Shown here one piece after another: positions 41,603 to 47,901 of a DNA stretch of 47,901 bases. Location: contig JAEUJS010000675.1 in assembly GCA_016792935.1 (NCBI GenBank), positions 1 to 47,901 of the forward strand. Reading direction: 5' to 3'. Below the pieces are notes generated by a model, which searched no databases, had not been told where the DNA came from, and was given only the letters and a program-made list of their open reading frames with translations. Numbering within the stretch: position 1 is the first letter of the stretch; each line of letters begins with the position of its first letter. Origin of the DNA: Archangium sp. (lineage in GTDB: Bacteria; Myxococcota; Myxococcia; Myxococcales; Myxococcaceae). The position numbers and the translations under genes are program-made.

Positions 41603-42733
41603 TCAGTGCTTCGCCTGGGACGGATGTGCCTTGTCCCACGCCTTGCCTTCTTTGGAGGCGAGGAACTCTTCGAAGCCCTTGGCGTGCGCATCGAAGGTGA
41701 TGCCGAGCGTCTTCTCACACGCGGTCATCAACTTCGTCGTCTCACCGTACTTCTTCTCGAGGAGGCTGATGTCGATGAGCGAGTAGTACGGCTCGGGGAG
41801 CGAGGGCTCGCGCTTCACGGCCGCCTCGAGCGCCGCCTTTCCTTCGGCGACCTTCTTGTCTTCCACCAGCACGTTGCCGCGCAGGTAGTCGAACCACGAG
41901 TCGGCGCCCGCGCGCTTCTCGACGGCCGCGATGGCCTTCAGGCAGTCCGGCCACTTCTTGCGCAGGAAGTAGAAGTCGATGCCCATCACCTGCGCGGCCG
42001 CGTCGTCGGGGTAGAGCGCGAGGTATTTGGCCATCGCCTTCGTGTATTCCTTCTCGTCGATGTTCGAGAGCGCCGAGATGTACGGCTTGATGAAGAGGCG
42101 GTGCTCCTGAATGTCTTTCGGCAATCCCTGCCACACGGTGCGCACGCCTTCCCAGTCGGCCTTGAGGCTCGCGTCGTTGATCTTCTTGAGCGCGCTGACG
42201 TGGTTGATCATCGTCGACTCCTTGCCGAGCATCTTGTCGAGCGTGTCGAGCTTCAAATCGGCGAGCACCGGCAGCGCGAGGAGCCGCACGTCGGTCGAGC
42301 GGTACGAGCCACTCGCGAGGTCGTAGAAGTCGACGATGCTCAACGTGCCGCTCGCGTCCTTGCTCACCAGGAACTCGACGAAGTTGAACGCGCCGCCCTT
42401 GTAGAGCACGCGCAGCTGCACCGCCGGCACGCCGTCGCTCGTGACGTTGCGCGTCCAGCGAATGGTGCCGCCGTTGGCGATCTCCGTGACCATCGCGCCC
42501 CAGCTCTGCGCGAAGCCCTGACGCAGGCCCTTCACGAAGCCGGTGCGAAACTGCGCGGGCACCGCGGTTCCGTTGAGCGCGCGATCGAGGAGCGCGTTGC
42601 CATCGACCTTCGGCGTGACCGGGTCTTTTCCGGCGGCGAAATCAGCGGCGATGGACTTCCCGAATTCCGTGAGCTCCTGATCAGTCGGAGCCGCGGCGAG
42701 AACGGCGACGGACAACGCGAGCGCGAGGGACAT
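41603..42733 (-). CDS. Secreted TPR-like protein, 376 aa
   Basis: AGAGGGG upstream of the ATG. Signal peptide MSLALALSVAVLAAAP. The N-terminal ~130 residues contain a beta region (VPAVQLRVLYKGGAFNFVEF); the C-terminal half has helical TPR-like repeats (KAMAKYLALYPDDAAAQVMG, GKAALEAAVKREPSLPEPYY). Periplasmic; function unknown. Confidence 0.72.
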   Translation of the reverse strand: MSLALALSVAVLAAAPTDQELTEFGKSIAADFAAGKDPVTPKVDGNALLDRALNGTAVPAQFRTGFVKGLRQGFAQSWGAMVTEIANGGTIRWTRNVTSDGVPAVQLRVLYKGGAFNFVEFLVSKDASGTLSIVDFYDLASGSYRSTDVRLLALPVLADLKLDTLDKMLGKESTMINHVSALKKINDASLKADWEGVRTVWQGLPKDIQEHRLFIKPYISALSNIDEKEYTKAMAKYLALYPDDAAAQVMGIDFYFLRKKWPDCLKAIAAVEKRAGADSWFDYLRGNVLVEDKKVAEGKAALEAAVKREPSLPEPYYSLIDISLLEKKYGETTKLMTACEKTLGITFDAHAKGFEEFLASKEGKAWDKAHPSQAKH

Positions 42734-42742
42734 GCCCCTCTG

Positions 42743-43579
42743 CTACCAGAGAATGATGGCGGTGGTGAGCAACGCGAGACCGACCGCGCCTGCTCCACCT
42801 GCGAGGCCGAGCTGCAGGGTCGAGGCCTCGTTGATGCGCTGCGCTTCCGTGCCGCGGAGCTCCGAGTACAGCAGGCCGCCCGGCCCCATCGTTCCCACCT
42901 GCAGCGGCGCCCGCATCAACAGTCCGTTGATCAACAGCCCCACGCCGGCGCCGATGGCGGCGATGCCGACGCCGCCGAGCAGAAAACTCCCCGCGCGCGA
43001 ACGCGGCGGCGGCGGTTGTGCGGGCACGACTGGAATCTGCGGCTCGACCGGGGGCGGCACCACGTTGGTCACCACCGGCGTGTCGGGCTTCACCTCGACG
43101 GGCGGCGGGTCGGGCTTCACTTCGACCGGCGGCGGCTCGGGCGGCTTCTGCGTCTCGGAGAGCTTCTTGCTGAACGACTCGAGCTGGCTGGCTTGCACGT
43201 CACCGCGCCTGGGGAGCAGCAGCGATTCGCGGTCCACCACTTCAGCCTTCGCGACGGAGAAGATTTCGAGCGCGAGGCTCTCTTCTTTCGCGATGACGCT
43301 CACCGACACGAGCACCAGCCATTCCACCTTGAGCTGCCTGGCGATCTCGACGAGACAATCTGCGCCGCCGTTGCAGGTGGTGGCGTCTTTCAGCCCGAGC
43401 GCGCCGAGTCGTTTTCTGGTCTCGGCGGCCGGCACCACCAGCGCGTTGTTCATGCGCGTGGCGACCTTCTCGGTGAGCGAGGCCGCTTCGCCCGCCGGAG
43501 CCGCGGTGCGTCGGGCGAGGACCACCGCCGTCGTAGGCTCCGTTGCCGAGAGCGCGAGAATCACCAACGCCGAGAGCAT
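42743..43579 (-). CDS. Membrane-anchored protein with Pro-rich linker, 278 aa
   Basis: Signal peptide-like start MLSALVILALSATEPTTAVV, then a domain with one disulfide-like pair (TTCNGGADCLVEIARQL) and strands EWLVLVSVSVI; this recalls the small alpha/beta domain found before PEGA-type regions in myxobacterial proteins. A long PPPVEVKPD linker follows, then two transmembrane helices near the C-terminus (GGVGIAAIGAGVGLLING and LAGGAGAVGLALLTTAIIL). Function unknown. Confidence 0.68.
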   Translation of the reverse strand: MLSALVILALSATEPTTAVVLARRTAAPAGEAASLTEKVATRMNNALVVPAAETRKRLGALGLKDATTCNGGADCLVEIARQLKVEWLVLVSVSVIAKEESLALEIFSVAKAEVVDRESLLLPRRGDVQASQLESFSKKLSETQKPPEPPPVEVKPDPPPVEVKPDTPVVTNVVPPPVEPQIPVVPAQPPPPRSRAGSFLLGGVGIAAIGAGVGLLINGLLMRAPLQVGTMGPGGLLYSELRGTEAQRINEASTLQLGLAGGAGAVGLALLTTAIILW

Positions 43580-43627
43580 CTGCGCGACACGCTAGCAGGC
43601 TTCTTCGCCTTCACCGCAGAACGCGCG

Positions 43628-45898
43628 TCAGCGAGACACCGACAGCATCAACGCGCTGGCGTTTTCATTTCCATGTGCGTCACGAAGCCCACCGGCGGCG
43701 ACGGTCACCTGGAAATTTCCAGTCTGCGTGACCGGAGCGCTGAGCCACGCGTTGTCGGTGTCGCTCCACGTGAAGGTCTGCATCGCGCTCGTCAGGTCGG
43801 GCAACGTGACCATCGCCATCAAGGTCGCTCCCGGCAGCGGGTGTGCGTGCGCGCCCTGCGAGGGATTCGCGTCGGCGTCGAAGAGACGGAAGTGGCCGAT
43901 GACGTCGTCGATGTCGCTCGCACGCAGCGTGGGATTCGGGGGGAAACGACCGTCGATGGCGAGCTTGTCTCCGCCGACCAGCTTGAGCGTGCCGTTGATG
44001 GCGGTGGACGCGCTCACGGTGAACGTGCGGCTTATCAACTCGTAGCTGCTGATGGCGCCCCCGACCTGCGAGCGACCCCGCGCGACGAGCCGGTACTCAC
44101 CGAGCGCGGTGGAAGGCGTGGTCTCGAACTGAATGGTCCACACGTGCGTGCGGGTCGTCGCGTTCTCGTCGTCTTTGAAGCGCGGTGTCGCGGCGTAGCG
44201 AGCGAGCAGCTCAGGTCCGTTGATCAACGGCCGCGTGGGGCTCGCCATCACCTGCGTGAAGGCGCCGTTGACGCGTTGTTCGAGCGAGACCTGCGGCATG
44301 CCGAGCGTGGGGTCGCCTCCTTCGAACGCGAAGACGTGCGTGAGGGTGCGCTGGCCATCTTGCGGCTCGGTGACGATGTTCGGCGCGCGCGGCGCGTCGG
44401 TGACGGGGTGCGCGGGCGTCTCGGGCAGCGGCGTGGCGTCGACGGCGGGCTGTTCCTGCCCGAGCGTGGCGGCAAACCCCTCGAGCTCAGCGAGGAGATA
44501 CGGACCGAACTTCCACCCGAAGGCAGAGACGGTCGGCTCGTAGCCACCGCGAAGCCAGTCGTCTTCCTCGAGCAGGTAACCGAAGTGGTCCTGCGAGTAG
44601 CCGACGGGGAGCGTGTACGTGCTGCCGAGACCGGCGAGCGCGGTCTCCATCTTGCGCGTCAGTCCCGTGCCCGGTTCTCCAGGGAGCGTGAAGAGCACGA
44701 CGTCTTCGCCGAGGCGCACCAGCGAGAGCGAGGTGCGGAACGGGCGACGACGCTCGAGGGGAAGACAGAAGACCTGATCAGGCGTGGACTTGATGGAGCC
44801 ACACGGGCCGCCCATGCCGCCAGCCTGACACTGCAAGCCACCCGACTCGGGGAACTCGCCCTGCGCGTAGCCCATGGTGGCGCGATCGATGAGCGTGCCG
44901 TGCTCGAAGAACTCGAGGCGCGCCTCGGCGGCGGCGTTTCCAGGAGCGGCACGCACGAACGCTTCAGCGATCAACTTCGCCGACGCCTTGCCCTGACGCT
45001 CGAGGTTCTGCATGGCGGAGTGACCGAACGGCGAGCCGCGCGGCGAGACGTCACCGGCCGCTCCCTGCAGGTACTGAATGGGAACGTTGATGGCGTCGCT
45101 CGCGTAGAGCTCCATCGCGCCGGGGCCGTCGGTGGACTGCAGCGTGTTGTCGCTGTCGAGCACGGTGCCGTGCATCGCGTAGTGCACCAGCGCAGTGAGT
45201 GGACGAATCGGAGCGCCGCTCTCATCGACCACGTCGAAGCGAATGACGGTCGCCCTGGTGTCGCGGAAGTCGTAGCCGTAGATGAGGTCGTTCTCGCAGC
45301 GTCGGTCGTTGTTGAAGTCGCCAGCTTCGACAGTCGCGACTCCGTACGAGACGGGCTCGAGCGCGGAGAAGGCCTGGTTGATGGACGCGACGATCTTCTC
45401 GACGAGGCGAAGCTCGACCTCGGAATCGTAGTGGTCCATCACCAGCGCGACGAAGTCGGTGCCGTTCGGGTCGCCGAGGTGCGCGGGCGGCATGAAGCGC
45501 GACGGCCCGGCGTGGGTGTGCGTGGCGTAGAGGACGACGTCGGCGGTTTCGCCTGCGGCTTTGAGCGCGGCGCGGATGCGCGTGCGGAGCGTCGGCGAGA
45601 CGATGGTGAGATCGAGTCGCACGATGGCGAGCCGCTCGATTCCATTCGTGAGCGCGAGGGTGCGGGCGGTGGGCTCGGTGTGCATGCCGCGGCTCGAGGG
45701 AAACTGTCTGGCCCACGTCGAGCCGGGGTCGGAGCCGGGCTTGGTGCGCAGGTAGCCGCCCATCGCCATGCCGACGGGGAGATCGAGCTTCACGGTGGCG
45801 GTGCCGCCACGCAGCGGGCCGGGCTTCGGCGGCATCGGCTGCGGCGGCGGGCACGCAGAGAGCGAGAGCAGGAGACCGAGACAGAGCGACCACTTCAT
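43628..45898 (-). CDS. Neutral ceramidase-like lipoprotein, 756 aa
   Basis: Signal peptide MKWSLCLGLLLSLSAC with lipobox. Neutral/alkaline ceramidase features are visible: GMAMGGYLR, the zinc-ligand stretch YATHTHAGPSRF, IQYLQGAAGDVSPRG and FTLPGEPGTGL. The C-terminal 250 residues are an additional beta-sandwich-like domain. Such enzymes hydrolyse the N-acyl bond of ceramides or related lipids; myxobacteria make sphingolipid-like lipids, so an endogenous or a prey substrate is possible. Chosen start fits the lipoprotein signal; the frame is open further upstream without it. Confidence 0.82.
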   Translation of the reverse strand: MKWSLCLGLLLSLSACPPPQPMPPKPGPLRGGTATVKLDLPVGMAMGGYLRTKPGSDPGSTWARQFPSSRGMHTEPTARTLALTNGIERLAIVRLDLTIVSPTLRTRIRAALKAAGETADVVLYATHTHAGPSRFMPPAHLGDPNGTDFVALVMDHYDSEVELRLVEKIVASINQAFSALEPVSYGVATVEAGDFNNDRRCENDLIYGYDFRDTRATVIRFDVVDESGAPIRPLTALVHYAMHGTVLDSDNTLQSTDGPGAMELYASDAINVPIQYLQGAAGDVSPRGSPFGHSAMQNLERQGKASAKLIAEAFVRAAPGNAAAEARLEFFEHGTLIDRATMGYAQGEFPESGGLQCQAGGMGGPCGSIKSTPDQVFCLPLERRRPFRTSLSLVRLGEDVVLFTLPGEPGTGLTRKMETALAGLGSTYTLPVGYSQDHFGYLLEEDDWLRGGYEPTVSAFGWKFGPYLLAELEGFAATLGQEQPAVDATPLPETPAHPVTDAPRAPNIVTEPQDGQRTLTHVFAFEGGDPTLGMPQVSLEQRVNGAFTQVMASPTRPLINGPELLARYAATPRFKDDENATTRTHVWTIQFETTPSTALGEYRLVARGRSQVGGAISSYELISRTFTVSASTAINGTLKLVGGDKLAIDGRFPPNPTLRASDIDDVIGHFRLFDADANPSQGAHAHPLPGATLMAMVTLPDLTSAMQTFTWSDTDNAWLSAPVTQTGNFQVTVAAGGLRDAHGNENASALMLSVSR

Positions 45899-45977
45899 GG
45901 GCGCACGTATACACATGGACTGTGTTCGGAATGCGACGGTGACGTGTGAAAGCCGACGCGTTGATACGTTCACGCGC

Positions 45978-47690
45978 GTGGACGTCGCCCGCATTCGGCT
46001 CAACGAGACGTGCAATCTGCGCTGCGCGTACTGCAACGAGCGGCGCGACGCGGAGACGCCGTCATTCGTGGCAGCAGGCGCGGTCAAGGCGCGCATCGAC
46101 GAGGCGCTGAAATCGGGAGCGAAGGAGCTCGTCCTCACCGGCGGCGAGCCGACGCTGAGGAAGGACCTGCAGCAGATCATCAACTACGTCGCCGACGCCG
46201 GGGTGCGCGTCGTGCTCGAGACGAACGCCACGCAGGACGTTTCGGTCGCACGCGTCTCCGTCGTTCGAGTTCATGTCCCGCTGTGGGACGGCGCCATCGT
46301 GCGGGGCATCGAGAAGCTCGACGCGAGCGAGGCGTCGGTTCCGCTGATCAAGAGCAATCAGGGAAAGCGAAGCGAGCTGATCAGTGAACTCAAGGCGCAC
46401 ACGAAGATCAGATCGATCGTCGCGGTGATTCCGATCAACGCACCGGATTCGAGCGAGCTGCTGTCACTCGAAGACGCCGGCCGCGCGCTCGAAGAGCTCG
46501 ACACCGTCTGTCGCCACGAAGGATTCACGCTGCGCCTCGCGGGAGGAACGCCGCTGCCTCCATGTCAGGTCGAGAAGCCGACGCGCCTCGCACACCTCTT
46601 CTCTCTGACGCGCGGAGGAGCGCAGCGTCCCGACTTCACGCACGCCTCGCAGTGCAGCGAGTGCGTGCTCAAAGACCTCTGCCCGGGACTCCCCAACGGA
46701 GTGCGCGCGACTGCGAGGGCCATCACGGATGAGCGCCTGCGCAGGAAACTGAGCAACGCCGGAACCATCGAGCAGCAGATCGATCGCGAGCTCATCACGC
46801 GCGACGTCCGCCGGGTCGGCTCGAGGATGGTCCGCGAGAACATCGTGCGCGTGAACTTTCGCTGCAATCAGGCGTGCACGTTCTGCTTCGTCTCGACGCA
46901 TCTGCCGAGCGCGAAGGAAGAGGCGATCGAAGCCGGCATCGTCGAGGTCGCTCGTCTCGGAGGTGTCGTCACCCTCAGCGGCGGCGAGCCCACGCTCAAT
47001 CCGCGGCTGCGCGAGTACGTCGAGCTGGCGAAGCGCGAAGGAGCGAGCGAGGTCGAGCTGCAGACCAATGCGACGAAGTTGAACGACCGCGCGCTGACGG
47101 AGTCGTTGGTGAACGCCGGAGTCGATGTCGCCTTCGTCTCACTCCACGGCTCGCGCGCCGCAGTCTCCGATGTCGTCACCGAAGCGCCGGGCACGTTCGA
47201 GAAGACGGTCCTCGGTCTCGACGAGCTGCATCGAACGAAGGTCACGCTGCGCATCAACTTCGTCTTCTGTCAGACCAACGCGGAAGATTTTCCGGCGTTC
47301 GTCGAGCTCGTCACGACGCGGTGGCCTCGCGCAGCAATCAACGTGTCTTTCGTCGCGCCCTCGACGGATGTGGTGCCGCGCGAGGCAAAGTTGATTCCGC
47401 GCTACTCCGATGTGCAGCAGCCGCTCGCAGCAGGACTCGCGCTCGCGACGCAGCGTGGGACGACCATCATCGGCTTCGACTCGATGTGCGGCATGCCGTT
47501 CTGTCTGGTGCCGGCCCAAGTGCGAGCGCAATTCGCGACGCTGCGGGCGGCTCCGGATGACCGTGGTGAGTTCGTGAAGACCGCCGCGTGTGCGCAGTGC
47601 TCGATGCAGACACAGTGCTACGGCTTACGACGCGGGTACGCGGAACTGCACGGCACCGACGAGTTGCGCTCGGTGCGAGAAGCCCCATGA
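45978..47690 (+). CDS. Double radical-SAM protein (two complete halves in one chain), 570 aa
   Basis: From GTG 45978 (ATG 45915 is possible; neither has a good Shine-Dalgarno). The first half has C12-x3-C16-x2-C19 (CNLRCAYC) and LTGGEPT, and ends in a Cys cluster QCSECVLKDLCPGL. The second has C296-x3-C300-x2-C303 (CNQACTFC) and LSGGEPT, and ends ACAQCSMQTQCYGL. The halves are offset by 284 residues and each has the full radical-SAM order plus a probable auxiliary Fe-S cluster. The first barrel lacks some strands by length. Substrate unknown. It overlaps the next gene by ATGA and is divergent from the ceramidase-like gene (79-bp gap). Confidence 0.85.
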   Translation: MDVARIRLNETCNLRCAYCNERRDAETPSFVAAGAVKARIDEALKSGAKELVLTGGEPTLRKDLQQIINYVADAGVRVVLETNATQDVSVARVSVVRVHVPLWDGAIVRGIEKLDASEASVPLIKSNQGKRSELISELKAHTKIRSIVAVIPINAPDSSELLSLEDAGRALEELDTVCRHEGFTLRLAGGTPLPPCQVEKPTRLAHLFSLTRGGAQRPDFTHASQCSECVLKDLCPGLPNGVRATARAITDERLRRKLSNAGTIEQQIDRELITRDVRRVGSRMVRENIVRVNFRCNQACTFCFVSTHLPSAKEEAIEAGIVEVARLGGVVTLSGGEPTLNPRLREYVELAKREGASEVELQTNATKLNDRALTESLVNAGVDVAFVSLHGSRAAVSDVVTEAPGTFEKTVLGLDELHRTKVTLRINFVFCQTNAEDFPAFVELVTTRWPRAAINVSFVAPSTDVVPREAKLIPRYSDVQQPLAAGLALATQRGTTIIGFDSMCGMPFCLVPAQVRAQFATLRAAPDDRGEFVKTAACAQCSMQTQCYGLRRGYAELHGTDELRSVREAP

Positions 47691-47901
47691 CGACCGAAGA
47701 GCGACTCCTCGCGGTGCTGGACGCGTGGCGGACCACCTGGTCGCCCGAGCTGGCCGCCCTCGCGACGCGCATCGAAATCGAAGCACCGCCGCTCGAGCAC
47801 GAGAACCCGCTCCAGGCCGCGCGCGCGAAGCAACTCGCGACGCTCGCGCGCACCTCGACGGACCTGACGCGCGCTGCAGTCCTCGCCGCCTTCCGCGTGT
47901 T
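47687..47901 (+). CDS. Start of an unidentified gene (partial)
   Basis: ATG overlaps the radical-SAM stop (ATGA), so it is in the same operon. The visible 71 residues are helical (TTEERLLAVLDAWRTTWSPE, later ENPLQAARAKQLATLARTS) and lack Cys. Runs off the window. It is the natural candidate for a partner of the double radical-SAM protein, but no family is recognised. Confidence 0.7.
   Translation, partial: MTTEERLLAVLDAWRTTWSPELAALATRIEIEAPPLEHENPLQAARAKQLATLARTSTDLTRAAVLAAFRV

Noticed and set aside
41174..45949. A 1591-codon open frame on the plus strand
   Set aside because: It runs antisense through five well-supported minus-strand genes, is extremely rich in Arg/Glu/His/Val as expected for the complement of high-GC genes, and has no recognisable domain.
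1..47901. tRNA, rRNA, IS elements, integrase or att sites
   Set aside because: Looked for on both strands; no cloverleaf, transposase-like protein or terminal inverted repeat was recognised. No integrase flanks the ATPase-TOPRIM pair, so no attachment site is claimed.

Overview
The window looks like the chromosome of a high-GC Gram-negative bacterium, most likely a myxobacterium (Myxococcota). This rests on several traits: lipoproteins whose Cys-rich modules are joined by long Gly/Thr linkers, a copper-responsive sigma factor of the CorE type known from Myxococcus, a PATAN/DUF4388-like protein, many TPR proteins and lipoproteins of unknown function, and dense gene packing with ATGA or GTGA stop/start overlaps. 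I recognise neither genus nor strain. I saw no rRNA, tRNA, IS element or CRISPR array.

Layout. 1-2.3 kb: the 3' end of an unknown gene in a 63-bp tandem repeat with hairpins, then a pirin and a Rieske oxygenase (minus strand). 2.7-7.0 kb: a large HExxH metallopeptidase-like protein, a 167-aa proline-rich repeat peptide with four near-identical KIRADEP cassettes, a GTG-start ATP-grasp ligase and a 2-oxoglutarate/Fe(II) oxygenase. I read the last three genes as a candidate RiPP (graspetide-like) cluster of unusual composition. 7.0-7.5 kb: a long intergenic region with nested perfect stem-loops. 7.5-13.3 kb: a lipoprotein hydrolase, two unknown minus-strand genes, and a small coiled-coil / SWIM zinc-finger / membrane TPR-like set. 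13.4-15.1 kb: a lower-GC two-gene insert (AAA/ABC-type ATPase plus TOPRIM protein) that looks like an anti-phage module. 15.0-21.5 kb: amidohydrolase, Zn alcohol dehydrogenase, GAF histidine kinase, Cys-rich lipoprotein, DoxX/SnoaL pair with a divergent LuxR-type regulator.

21.5-27.5 kb: a complete tripartite RND efflux operon (membrane fusion protein, RND pump, outer-membrane factor), preceded by two tandem GTGTC-N5-GACAC palindromes. 27.6-32.4 kb: a PATAN/J-like/TPR protein with a 75-aa partner, a Cys-module lipoprotein with internal duplication, and a coiled-coil secreted protein. 32.5-38.8 kb: a compact copper-resistance locus. On one side is the operon corE - YHS lipoprotein - TolC-like factor - multicopper oxidase; on the other, transcribed divergently, are a cupredoxin and a copper P-type ATPase. 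38.8-43.6 kb: small His-rich proteins, a TPR protein, an outer-membrane barrel, and secreted or membrane proteins. 43.6-47.9 kb: a neutral-ceramidase-like lipoprotein, divergent from a protein with two complete radical-SAM halves in one chain, and the start of one further gene.

Two window-wide patterns stand out. Short palindromic repeats have become part of the signal peptides of three lipoproteins. The hexamer TGATCA occurs about 34 times where about 4-5 would be expected from base composition. The best candidates for something undescribed are the KIRADEP RiPP cluster, the structured element at 7139-7249, the double radical-SAM protein and the ATPase-TOPRIM pair.
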